Shown: positions 35,690-47,170 of the stretch, in pieces | Position numbering within the stretch: the stretch's first letter is position 1 | How the letters are laid out: the number at the start of each line of letters is the position of its first letter | From: Nageia nagi | Taxonomy: Eukaryota; Pinophyta | Length of the DNA stretch: 64,000 nt | Assembly: GCA_050084985.1 (NCBI GenBank) | Contig: JBITNC010000002.1 | Span: 28,644,001 to 28,708,000 of the forward strand | Direction: 5' to 3' | Notes under the pieces: generated by a model | Database searches by the model: none | Told to the model about the DNA's origin: nothing | Seen by the model: the letters and a program-made list of their open reading frames with translations, nothing else | Made by a program: the position numbers and the translations under genes

Positions 35690-36189
35690 TGTTGGAATGT
35701 ATAATGCATTATTGTAAAGGTTATGTAATAATATTCCATGTAAGTTCACTAATATTTAAAGATATCATTTGATACCTTAAGAATTTAAGTGAATATGATA
35801 ATGTATCTTATCCTACATTCCATGTCATGAACATGCCCCTTGGGTAAAAGGATGTACATGTCATACTTTTGTATATTAGATAAAAGGGTGATCCAAAAAG
35901 GGATTTTGGTTTATAAATAGAAGGCTCCTTTGTGATTATACACCAAATATGGAGTAAAGATATGCTATAGGACAATGCTTAGGATTTGAGATTGAGAGAT
36001 TTGTAAGAGATTCATGCTTATGAATGAAGTATGATCTAGTTAGTGGATGTACTCCTACTTGGAGGAACCACTTACATCTTATGTCACTTTATGACATTAT
36101 CTTATTTATGAATTTGTTATATTTGAATTGTGAGCTTTCATATGATCTTAAAAGTTTATGATTGTTTATGTTATTGTGCAATTCTCTCA
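35690..36189 (+). repeat. B2 5' LTR
   Basis: 500 bp, TGTTGGAATGTATAATG…CTCTCA, inserted into B1 gag. Preceding bases AATGA are the expected target duplication; its partner is outside the window. Related to the B1 LTR by clear alignment with small indels. Confidence 0.88.
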
Positions 36190-36191
36190 TT

Positions 36192-39022
36192 TGGTATCAA
36201 AGCATCTTGGAGGCTCCTCTTCACATCTTTGTTTGGTGACTCATCTTCAACTTGAAGGATTTCATTCTTAAACCTATTCTTCATTATGAGGTAAACCTAA
36301 AAAAGGTATAACCTTCCTTCATTTTATTTGGCTCATTTCACTAATAATACTAACATATATGTTACATGCTAGTTCTTTTTTTTTTTTATTTTTGAGCAAA
36401 TTTTTTTAATAGCAATTCAATGTAATTATTATTCATAATAACAATCTCTATGTTAGTTGCAATATTTTGGTTACAAAATTGCTCTAATTTTTTTCCCTAT
36501 CTTTGTTCTTCTATTAAAAATTATAGTTGTATTCTACAATTATTTTTTAAATGCTAACACAAAGGAAGGCAATTGCATTTTTACTACCACTTACTAAAAT
36601 TATTGCCATTTTTTTTCAAATAATTATAAATGGTGTATTCATGCAAAAAAAAAGAAGATATTTTTTAAATAAGTCCATCCTTATTTCAAAAAAACTTATA
36701 AAAGAATTTTTTTTATAAATTTGATAAAAAATATAATTTAAAAAAACTTTATTATTATTTTTTTATGTACAAGCAATTTTTTTAAAAAAGGGCCAAGTGT
36801 AGAGTTTTCTTTTGAAGTGGTGGCCCTCGACAGTGGAGGAAGTATGCGATAGCAGGTTGTAGCCCTCGATGATGGAGATAGTTTGAAGTAGTCATGACGA
36901 CCCCCTCCTCCTTACAACTTCTATTCCTTGTTGTCCTTAACACTACACCTTCACCTATGCACCTCTTCGTGATCGCACTCTGTCATCCACTCTCAACCCC
37001 CCTCCTCATGATTCCCTTCTTGTGACCTAGCTACCCTTCATGGTTGCCCTCTGTCCTCCACTCTCAACCCCCTCCTCCAAGCATTGAACTTGAGTCGATT
37101 AGCCATGAAATTATAGGAGTTGAGCTATTGGTTGAGAGATTTTGTATAAGTTTTCACCACCTATTCAAAAGACATGGAACAGGGTCAGAAAAAGGAGAGA
37201 GTTCCTACCAATGCCAACAATGTTTGATTGATATTTGACATGAACATAAAGCATGTGGGCTTTGGGTTAGCTGGAGATACAGTAAACGGGGCCTCCACTT
37301 TCACATTGAGATTTTTCCCAAGCTCTGCCATTACTTTTCTTTTGCCTTTCACACAAGCTTTGAGCTCACAGCCATTTTAAGCTCTCTTTCCTGGCAGCAA
37401 CACCCCTTCATCTAGGCTGAGTACCTCTGCGTTGCCCAATCCTTGGTTTATCTATCTCACATTTTTTTATTTTTTTTCCTCTAACCTATGTTGTTGGGCA
37501 TTAATTATTTTTTAAAAACTTAAGGCTCAAGTTATTTTTATGAAGTTTTTTGGTAGATAATCATTAATAGCTTTATGCTTTCTTGCAAGTAATCTCTTTT
37601 CTCTCTTTAATGGATGTCCTATTCATTTAATGCACTCTAACTGAATAAGAGTTAAAATAAAAACCTAATGATGACCCATTTTTTTTACTTGGAGAAACTT
37701 TTTAGGGATAAATTGCTAAGTTAAATCTAATATGCTATCTTTAGAGGATACATTTTTAAGTAAAAGAAGGGGAACTTGTATAATTTTTTTTACTTAAATT
37801 TTATCTAGATTTTGCATGCTAAATCTTTTTACTTTATCTAGATAATCCATGTCTCTTAATCTTGTGTAATGCATGCTTAGTACTTAATTTTTAAAGTAAA
37901 ATGATGCATGCTTTCTACTTATTTTTAAGTTAAAAAGTGCATCTTGTATAATTTTTTTTACTTAAATTTTATCTAGATTTTACATGCTAAATCTTTTTTA
38001 CTTTATTTAGATAATGCATGCCTCTTAATCTTGTGTAATGCTTGTTTAGTACTTAATTTTTAAGTAAAATGATGCATGCATAATACTTATTTGTTAAGTT
38101 AATAAATGCATGCTTAGTACTTAATTTTTAAGCTATTAATGTATTTTTTTAGAACTTATTAAGTTAATATTGAATGCTTAATTTTTTTTTTAAGTTATGA
38201 AATAATGCATGCCTACTCATTTTTTTTAAGCTATGGATTGATGCATGCTAAGTATCTTCTTATGCAAAGTTAATATACTTGTGCAAATTATTATGGACCT
38301 ATGTAAATATATCCTTTAGGGGTTAGTAAACAAAATCCATTGGACTCTTAAGTTTTAAATTTTGAATGGATGATATTTTACTTATGCTTTTTACTTCATG
38401 TTTTACTTTTTACTTTATTTGCTTATGCAAACTAAAACGCAAACATTAATATGAGAAACCCCTTAAAATGAACACATTTGCATGTACATTCCGTAACATA
38501 ACTTGTTTGGAGAGCCATGAGGTGAGGACAGGCAGACTAGAGCCTTTAAGTCTGATAATTCAAATGGTGAAAAGTTTGTACTTCTCAATTGCTTTGAAGT
38601 CATCCTAATAACCTAGAAGGATAGCTTGGAACCTAATCAAGATTAATAATTTGATCGATCTACTCAACATCATAACCTTAGAAAATAGTAGGTACTCCTT
38701 GTGAAAAAGTATAAAATTGACCAAGGTGAACTAGTTGAGAGTTGGTAGTACGTGGGCTACTCTTATGTGGGCATCCAGGTGAAGGCCTAATTTTAGATAA
38801 GAAAATAAGCCTCAACAATATCACTTTACATATATGGTTCTTGAGATGAGAAATGTATTTGGGTACATGGATTATATGAATTGTAAAACTTTTACACTTG
38901 TGAATCAAATCAAGCATGTCTCTCGTGTTAAATGTAACATGTATTATTTACTTAGTTAAAACTTAACATTTAATATTATTTATTAAATCACATGCTTATT
39001 ATTTCACATTCTTATGAAGTAA
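36192..39022 (+). other. B2 primer-binding site and leader
   Basis: TGGTATCAAAGC at 36192-36203 is a one-base variant of the initiator-Met site. A donor-like AAAG|GTATAA follows near 36305. The middle (about 36790-37460) is copy-specific and holds the antisense acyltransferase fragment. The segment 37700-38250 repeats ATGCATGC and ACTTAA/TTAAGT motifs several times. The conserved pre-gag block is shorter and more decayed than in the A elements. Confidence 0.65.
37185..37331 (-). pseudogene. Captured N-terminus of a BAHD acyltransferase
   Basis: Antisense to B2, an ATG at 37331 opens a 48-codon frame closed by TGA. It reads MAELGKNLNVKVEAPFTV, then SPANPKPTCFMFMSNINQT and TLSFF. The arrangement V…V.PA.PTP…LSN.DQ…V.T..FF is the N-terminus of plant BAHD (HXXXD) acyltransferases, especially the hydroxycinnamoyl/feruloyl-type group. 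The catalytic HXXXD and DFGWG motifs lie far downstream in such proteins and are absent. Sequence above the ATG, to about 37450, could be its 5' UTR. Confidence 0.55.
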
Positions 39023-40232
39023 ATGGGAGACTTCTTTTTATCTAAACACATTCTTGATAGTTCTAACTTTAGGATTTGAAAACCATAGATAAGAGTTGAA
39101 TTACAAGTAAGGAAGCTTTGGTAAATAATGAATGAGAATCTTGTACCTCTTACAAAAGAGAAGGTAGTAGAGGCTTAAAATATAAAAAATGAGTTAGCAA
39201 CCTCTATGATTTACCATGCAATTTCAGATGATATGCTCATGATGATTTCCTCTTTAATCTCGATAAAGGAAGCTTGGGATAAGCTTAAGCGAATCTACCT
39301 TAGTTTAAACTTCTCAAGAAGGTTTACCATTCTCCAAAAGCTACTTCAATCTTATCAAGGGAAAGATAAAAATATGGATATCTACTTAAATAGAATCATT
39401 GATCTAAAGACCTAACTTTTTGCTTATGGGTATAATTGGATCAATGATGAGTTCATGGTTTTCATCATTCTTCGAAGCCTTTTTTCAAAGTTTGAAAACT
39501 TTATAACGGTTATAAAAACAAGGCTTAATGATGAAGAAGAAATATTCTCCTTTAAAAATTTTTATAGGCACCTATTGAAGCATGAAAAAACCTTTAACAA
39601 TAAGATGTTGATTTTTTTCCTAAAGATAATAACATTGCTCTTAGAGCAACCGAAACTTCTTTCAAAAAAAAATTCAACCATCAAAAGAAATCTTATCCTT
39701 CTTTTTCAAAAAGGTTTGAGAAAAGAGGTAATGGCTACATTAGCAGCAAGAATAATGGTAATAATGATAACAATAGGAATAATAACAATAGTAGGAGGAA
39801 CAACAACAACAATAACCATTTCAAATAAAGAGATAGAAAAAGTAAAGTAAATAATCTTTATCTTAAAGAAAAGTTTGATGGTAATTGTAACTATCGTGGC
39901 ATCCAAGGTCATAAAGAAGTTGATTGCTACAAAAAAAAGAGAGAGAAAAAGAATAAAAGTAATAAAAATATAAAAAATTTAAAAGGAAAGAAGAATATTC
40001 ATGTTGGTTTTGCTATGGAGCTTTACTCTTTATTTTGCTCTTTTTCATGTGAATGGATTGTTGACTTTGGTTGCACTAATCACTTATGATTTGAAAAGAA
40101 AAAGTTTAAGAACTGTCACAAGTATAGAAAAGATACTATTATGATAGCTGATAACTCTACCCTTGAAGTTTTAAGAATTGAAAGTTTGTTGATTCATGAA
40201 AAGGTTCTTGAAAATATTCTCTATGTTCTTAA
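39023..40232 (+). pseudogene. gag-pol: B2 gag and protease, heavily degraded
   Basis: Starts MGDFF and keeps recognisable gag pieces: ISDDMLMMISSLISIKEAWD, RRFTILQKLLQ and INDEFMVFIILRSL. The zinc knuckle is eroded (CNYRGIQGHKEVDC). The protease region reads WIVDFGCTNHL. Many stops and shifts occur. It is cut at VLENILYVLN by A2 and continues at 47171. Confidence 0.82.
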
Positions 40233-40721
40233 TGTTAGAATTTGTAATGAAATATTGTGAATATCTAGACTCCTTGTAAATTCAATTAATCACTTAAAAG
40301 TATGTAGATACCTTAAGTAATTAATAGAATTCTTTAATATGTAGACTTTGACTTTACCAAAGGAGTTAGTTGGTAGGTTGAAGTTTGGTGGTACATTTAA
40401 TGTAACCCTAACCTTACCCTTGGGTTAAAGGAAGGTTAGGGAGGTGCTCTCAACCTATAAATAGAGGGCCTCTCCTCATGTAAACATATCTAAGTTTTGA
40501 GTAAGATTACTCTACTTGGTTGTGTAGGAGAGAGCTAGAGAATAGTTGTAAGAGAGACATAGATTTGAGAATAAGAGAACTAGTTGTGGATGTACTCCCA
40601 AGGAGGGAGGAACCACATTATATTGATGTGTTATCTTGAGTGATTGTGTTATCTTGTGTACATTTGAGTTTCCTAGTTTAAGGTCCTAAAGGATTTGTTT
40701 AGATCTAGTTCAAATCCTTCA
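40233..40721 (+). repeat. A2 5' LTR
   Basis: 489 bp, TGTTAGAATTTG…CCTTCA, followed after two bases by the primer-binding site TGGTATCAGAGC at 40724-40735. It is more divergent from the A1 LTR than A1's two LTRs are from each other. Confidence 0.92.
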
Positions 40722-40739
40722 ATTGGTATCAGAGCATTT

Positions 40740-41189
40740 TTGTACAACACAAAAAAAATGCTACTAACATAAGAGGTTAGTATAGAAAAAACATACTTGC
40801 ATTTGTCATTTTAATCATATTTTGTAAGAGATAAGCTCCAATATCTCACAAAGTATGTTAGCATCTAATGCAATAATCCAAAAATGATCAAATAAGGAGA
40901 ATCTTTATACCTGCTCTTTAAAATTTACCTCACCAAGGGGTGAAAGATGAGGAGTGAAGAAGGATGAACCTCCAAGATGTAGCTTCCACACCAAAAGAAG
41001 ATCTTCCACAATAAGGAGAGCTTCAACACCAAGAAGAAGAGCTTCCACAACAAGGCTCTGATACCAATTGAAGGATTTGAACTAGATCTAAACAAATCCT
41101 TTAGGACCTTAAACTAGGAAACTCAAATGTACACAAGATAACACAATCACTCAAGATAACACATCAATATAATGTGGTTCCTCCCTCCT
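40740..41189 (-). repeat. A2 inverted leader start, primer-binding site and truncated LTR
   Basis: On the minus strand this reads a partial LTR (41189 down to 41069, from GGAGGAACCACATT to the CA end). A primer-binding site follows (41066-41055), then about 310 bp of leader with AG|GTATAAAG. It faces the plus-strand LTR head to head. At about 41190 it abuts the truncated integrase frame, with a few bases of shared G-rich sequence at the junction. Confidence 0.85.
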
Positions 41190-43302
41190 CCACAAAGATG
41201 CATTTTTCTGATCGTTTATCGAGCTTCTTTCTTTTCTCTGAGGTAATGAAGGCAAATGCATCACAACCGAAGATTCTGAAGTGTGAGAGGTTAGGTTTCT
41301 TTCCTGTCCATGCTTCATATGGAGTTTTACCTTCAACTGCCTTAGTAGGACACCTATTTAGGGTGTGAATAGCAGTGTGAACAGCTTCGCCCCATAAGAA
41401 ACTAGGAAGGTTACCCAACATGCATCTTGCCATTTCCATAATGGTGCGATTCTTCCTTTCAGCAACTCCATTTTGCTGAGGGGTGTATGGGATTGTGAAT
41501 TGTCGCTTAATCCCGTGTTTAACATAAAAGTCGTTAAACTCATTGCTATTATATTCACCCCCATTGTCCGATCTCAGCATTTTGATCTTAAAATCAGTTT
41601 GATTTTCAACAAGTGCCTTGAAGTCTTGAAACCTGTCAAAAGTTTGATCCTTGTGCTCAAGTAGATAACCAAATGTCATCCTACTGAAGTCATCAATGAA
41701 GGTCAGAACATAAGAAGCTCCACCTAGTGACTTAGTCTGAAAAGGACCCATCAAATCTGAATGCACAAGCTGAAGAGGACAAGTAGCCCGAGTTGCCTTA
41801 TCTTTTTCAAACTTTTGCCTATGCATCTTTCCTAGAATGCACCTTTCACAAAGACCAACTGTGGGTGAAATATTAGGTAAACCTTCCACAAGTTCTTGAG
41901 TTTTCATAGCTTGAATACTCTTGTGGTTAAGGTGTCCTAATCGTTGATGCCAAAGATTACCTTTTGAACAAACATTTGTAGCAAGACAAATCTTTGAAGG
42001 TACTTGATCCACAATATAAAGGTCATTCTTTACTGATCCTTTCATCAAAGTGGCAAGTCCTTTCTTAACACACCAAGAGTGTGAGGTAAACTCAAATGAG
42101 CATCCTTTCCTTGTAATTTGAATCACAGAGATGAGATTCATCCTTAGTTTAGGCACATAAAAGACATTATCAAGAGTCTTTCCATGAATCTTCACACTTC
42201 CTATTCCGTGAACATCAAGGACTGTATTATCACCTATCACAACTGCATCCTTTTTGTACTTATGAAAGTTTTCAAACTTATCCTTTTCATAACACATGTG
42301 ATTAGTGCATCCTGTATCAACAATCCAATCATTTGAAATAGTTTGAGTCATTGAGTAGTAGGCAACAGAAGCAGCATGCTTGTTCTTCTTTTTATTATTG
42401 AAATTTCTCATATTTGCATTTCCCTTTCCTTTTTTAGCAAATTTCTTTTTACGACAATCATACTCTTTGTGCCCAAAGATGCCACAGAAGTTACAATTCC
42501 CATCAAACTTTTCTTGAGGTGTTGGATTGCTTGATCCTGCTTTATCATTCCTGTGCCTGTAGTTGCCATGATTGTTGTTGTTGTTGCCCTTTTTGTCATA
42601 CTTCCTGAAGGTAGATGAGGACTTGTTGTCTTTGAATTTGTAATGTTTGAACTTTTTCTTGAAAGGAGTTTTGGTTGCTCCTAGAGCAATGCTATGGTCC
42701 TTTGGAGAAAGGTTCAACATTTTCTTGTTCAAAGTTTCCTCATGCTTTAGAAGAAGTCTTGAAAGGTTATCAAGTGAGATGACATCTTCTTCATCATCGA
42801 GCCTTGTTTCCATAACTGTGACAAAGTTGCTGAACTTTGAAGTAAGGCTTTGTAGAATGATGAAGACCATGAACTCATCATTGATCCAGTTGCACCCACA
42901 ACCAACCAGTTGTGTCCTGAGGTCAATGATTTTGTTTAAGTAGATGGAGGCACTTTCATCTTCACTTTGTCGATACTGCAACAACTTTTGTAGAATGGTA
43001 AACCTCCTTGAAAATTTGGACCCAAGGTAGATTTTCTTTAACCTATCCCAAGCTTCCTTTGCTGAAGTTGATGAAGAAATCATGAGAAGGACATCATCTG
43101 AAACTGCACGGTAAATCATAGAAGTTGCTAACTCATTCTTTGAGTTGTATACTTCAAGAGCCTTCTCATCGGTAGGAGCAACCGCATCTTCACTAACTGT
43201 CTACCACAGCTTTCTTACTTGTAACTCGACTTTCATACGAGGTTCCCATATTCCAAAGTTGGAACCATCGAGTATGTGCTTGGGAACGAAGGTTTCAACC
43301 AT
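41190..43302 (-). pseudogene. gag-pol: A2 gag-protease-integrase, best preserved copy but inverted and truncated
   Basis: From ATG at 43302 (MVETFVPKHILDG) the frame is open to 41190 except for one TAG (43203-43201, replacing a Gln codon). The zinc knuckle CNFCGIFGHKEYDC is intact. The protease motif is DTG (VDTGCTNHM). Integrase has the HHCC region and the catalytic residues in HSDLMGPF, RSDNGGEYNS and QQNGVAERKN. It breaks off after EKCIFV at the join to the reversed LTR. The protein would lack the C-terminal integrase region, RT and RNase H, which lie on the other strand downstream. Confidence 0.92.
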
Positions 43303-44330
43303 TGCTACAAAAAATAAATGAATATGCAATAAGAATGTAAACTTTTACAATTTTTCCATCTATACATATAAAACATCTAATAAGCAAACATGTCCCACAT
43401 GTGTAAACTCATTAACCACGATCCATAGAAGGATAAAGTTGGGGTTGTTTTCTTGTATAGAATTAGGCCTTCACCTGGATGCCCGTAAGGTGGAGCCCAG
43501 GTACTACCAGTCCTCAACCAGTTCACCTTGGTCAGTGATATACTCTCACAAGGAGAAGTACTTACTATTTTCCAAGGATCCGACGTATCTTGGATCGGCC
43601 ATTTTAATTATCTTGATTAAGGGTTTCAGTTTTCCTCCTAGGTTATCAGATAATCCCTGAATGGACGTGCGGACATGTGGTATCACTACACACATGCCTG
43701 TCCACCTAATAGAGTTATGTCCAATCCAACAGAGGTCTTAGGGGTAATTAAGACGGACTTACCACCACTTGGTTCTTCGGACTAAAAGGGCTCCAGTCTG
43801 CCCTGTCCTCACCTCATGGCTCCCCAAACAAGTCATGTTGTGGATAATACGTGCGGATGTATTCATTTTAGGGGTTACTTTTCAAATTTTTGCGTATTGC
43901 AAGTATAAGCAAATGTGCAAAAAATATAAAGTAAGGTGAAAAATACTCCATCCACACGAACTTGAAACCTTAAGAGGCCAAAAATTGAGTCCAATGGGTT
44001 TTGTTCTAACCCCTAAAGGACTTTTACATTGTTCATATTTTTCTCACTTTATTCAAGCACTTAATGAATTAAACAAAGAACTAAGTCCTACTTAGTATTT
44101 AATTCATAACATGCATTGTATCATGACTTAAAAATTTAAGTAAGCATGCATCATGCATTAAAAATTTAAGTCCTAAGCATACTTATAACATGCATTCTAT
44201 CATGACTTAAAATTTAAGTAAGCATGCATCATGCATTAAAATTTAAGTCCTAAGCATGTTTTATTCTTCAAATAAGATACATGCATCATATGCAACATCT
44301 AGATAAAATGTAAGTAAAAAAAAATTATAC
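43303..44330 (-). other. A2 late leader, inverted
   Basis: Reverse complement of the leader segment at about 25950-26923 in A1. It includes the palindromic TTAAGT/ATGCATG stretch (44080-44290), the conserved pre-gag block (43440-43880) and the T-rich TGTAG before the ATG. It ends abruptly at about 44330, where plus-strand RT begins. Confidence 0.85.
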
Positions 44331-44333
44331 CAA

Positions 44334-45631
44334 GGCAAGATTAGTGGCCAAAGGATTCGCTCAGAAATATGGTATTGATTATGAGAAAACCTTTGCTCCT
44401 GTAGCCAAGATGCCTACTGTCAGAATAATTCTTGCTCTTTCTGCAGCTCAAGGATGGAAAGCTTTTCAACTTGATGTCAAAAGTGCATTTCTCAATGGTG
44501 ACTTAGATGTTGAAATCTACATGAATCAACCAGAAGGATTTATTCCAGAAGGAAAAGAGTCTCTTGTGTGTAAACTAAAGAAGTCTTTGTATGGACTTAA
44601 GCAAGCACCTAGAGCATGGTACAAGAAAATTTCAGGATTCTTTGCAGATATTGGTTTTTTCCAAGTGCTTCTCAGATTCAGATCTATATGTACTCAATCA
44701 AGGACAAGACGTGGTCATAATTCTCCTTTATGTGGATGATCTTCTCATAACAGGCAATAATATTGAAATCATCCAAGAGTGCATCTCCAAACTCCAGGCA
44801 ACATTTGAAATGACTGATCTAGGTCTATTGCATTACTATCTTGGGATGCAAGTATACCAACACAAAGATTGTACTTATCTTAGTCAATCTAAGTATATAT
44901 CAGACATCTTGCAAAAGTTTGGAATGGAAGAGTGTAAATATGCTGCCATACCTGTTTCTCCTGGAATCGTTGTCTCACTGAGCTCAGATTCTCAGTTGGC
45001 TGATGCTACAGCTTATAGACAATTGATTGGTAGTCTTCTGTATCTGACTATCTCTCGACCTGATATTGCCTTTGCAGTGAATCTGATGGCACGATTCATG
45101 CAAAAACCATATGTTGAACACCTCAATGCTGTTAAGCAAATCTTGAGGTATGTCGCAGGGACAAAGGAACTTGCTCTTAAGTATTCCAAAGTGCCCTCAA
45201 TTATTCTCTCAGGGTTTTCAGATTCTGATTATGGGGGAGATAGAGATGATAGAAAGTCAACCTCTGCATATGTGTTTAGCATTGGTTCATGTGCTATCTC
45301 TTGGGCTTCCAAGAAGCAACCTACTATGACTCTTTCTACCACCGAAGCCGAATATCGAGCCATGTCTGTTGCCGCCCAAGAAGCTATTTGGCTACGACAT
45401 CTTCTAAACGAAATTGGGTATATGCAAAATGGCCCATCTCTTATTTCGTCCGACAATCAATCGGCTATCTCTTTGGCTAAGAATCCTGTATTCCATCAGC
45501 GCACCAAACATGTCGAAATCCAAGCTCATTTTATCAGGGAGAAGGTTCTAGATGACATCATACACTTGCAGTATTGTCCATCTACTAAAAACTTCGCTAA
45601 TTTGTTCACCAAGCCCCTTCCTGAAGCTTAG
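44334..45631 (+). pseudogene. pol: A2 reverse transcriptase and RNase H
   Basis: Begins at the RT N-terminus ([19 protein letters not shown]) with [35 protein letters not shown] and LLYVDDLLITG. RNase H follows with FSDSDYGGDRDDRKST and STTEAEYRAMS, and the frame ends KPLPEA. A single extra T in a T run near 44655 shifts the frame between DIGF and SKCFSD; otherwise it is open for about 1.3 kb. Its start is the inversion breakpoint, so it lacks a start codon and the upstream polyprotein. Confidence 0.92.
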
Positions 45632-45679
45632 TTCTGTAAGCTTAGGGATTCTCTCGGGTTGGTGAAGTTGCCCTCAAGG

Positions 45680-47003
45680 GGAGGAAGTTTAACTTGTTAG
45701 TGATGACAACTTCACCTCTAGAGGCTTGTTGATTGTACATTCTAGACTCCGTGTAAGTTTGCTCTGTGACAAACTTGTTGTACTTTATACTCCGTGGTGA
45801 GTTTGCTCTGCGTGAGAAACTTATTGTACAATTTGAGCAGTAATTATAACCTCGTGTAAGTTCGCTTCGTGACGACTTGTTGTACATTCTAGTACCTCCT
45901 GGTGAGTTTGCTCTGCTGAGAAATCGTTTGTACATTTTATGCTACTATTTTAATAACACATGTCTATATACACGTGACTATGAGTGAGGGTTGCTCTCCG
46001 TGATGGCTTATAGTGCACCATTGATCATTATTAATGATAGCCTTATTGATTCTTTTATTGGAATATGATGCATCTAACTGATTTATTCCATGAGTTTGCT
46101 TGAGCATGCAGATCTTATTTAAAATTGCAGGTTATCACCTTTGTTAAAGCAAGCTCATAGACTCACATACAGCTTATTGATCGATCTATGACAGTGAAAC
46201 CAGTTGTGGTTATGATGTGATTGTAACTATTTTTGTCAAATGGTATGTAGTGAGATTCTCATACTAGTTTCAAAAAGATTCTCAAATATGTAAAATTCAT
46301 ATCTCACTTGTATCTATGGAGGAGAACTTCTTTAACTCCTCTTTCTCTCTTCTCGCCTATCCAAATGCATTAAGGGGATGTTAGAATTTGTAATGAAATA
46401 TTGTGAATGATCTAACTCTTTGTAATTCAATTAATCACTAAGGTATGTGATACCTTAATGATTAATAATTCTTTAATATGTGTTTGACTTACAAAGGAGT
46501 TAGATGGTAGGTTAAAGTTGGGGTACATTTAATGTAACCTAACCTTAACCCTTGGTTAAAGAAGGTTAGGGATGTGCTCTCAACTATAATGAGGGCTCTC
46601 CTCATTATAACATTCTAAGTTTTGAGTAAGTTCTCTACTTGGTTAAGGGAGAGAGCTTAGAAATTTGTAAGGAGATAGATTGAGAATAAAACTAGTTGTG
46701 GATGTACTCCAAGGGAGGAACCCATTATATTGAGTTTATCTTAATTGTTAATCTTGTTACATGAGTTCCTATTTAAGGTCCAAAAGGGATTGATTAGATC
46801 TAGTCAAACTTCTTTAAGTAAGTGAACCTCTTCATGATCCATACTTAAAAAGGGTTACGTTGAGTTAATCATAATGTGTACATTAAGAAAGACTTGCCCT
46901 TGGGTTAAAAGGTTAGTGAAGATGCCTCAACATTAAATAAGTTCCTATAAAAAATCTGTTTGGTAAGATAACTTGTGTGTTCGAAGAGGTAATATTTTGT
47001 GGC
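45680..47003 (+). other. Error-rich A2 3' region and LTR, probably unpolished assembly
   Basis: Compared with A1 this stretch has a one- or few-base loss every 10-20 bases, including in homopolymers. The RT-RNase H just before it is nearly clean. It runs through the 3' non-coding repeats, an LTR copy (46379 to about 46812) and about 190 bp of degraded B2 flank. It then restarts inside the LTR, so LTR end and flank appear twice. Confidence 0.7.
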
Positions 47004-47170
47004 AACATAGATTTGAGAATAAGAGAACTAGTTGTGGATGTACTCCCAAGGAGGGAGGAACCACATTATATTGATGTGTTATTCTTGAGTGATTGTGTTA
47101 TCTTGTGTACATTTGAGTTTCCTAGTTTAAGGTCCTAAAGGATTTGTTTAGATCTAGTTCAAATCCTTCA
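47004..47170 (+). repeat. A2 3' LTR, clean terminal part
   Basis: Matches the last part of the LTR at 40233-40721 almost exactly (CATAGATTTGAG to CCTTCA) and is followed by target duplication CTTAA. Together with the noisy copy before it, the apparent 3' LTR measures 792 bp instead of 489. Confidence 0.85.

Larger units (their letters stand above)
40233..47170 (+). mobile_element. Copia element A2 with a large internal inversion, CTTAA target duplication
   Basis: CTTAA flanks both ends (40228-40232 and 47171-47175), so the outer boundaries are secure. Inside, the order is abnormal. A plus-strand LTR and primer-binding site come first. Next is a leader start in minus orientation with its own reversed primer-binding site, then a truncated reversed LTR. 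The integrase-to-gag region and late leader follow on the minus strand, and then RT-RNase H on the plus strand. The end of integrase, the linker before RT and much of the middle leader are missing. The 3' part is noisy and partly duplicated. Confidence 0.88.
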
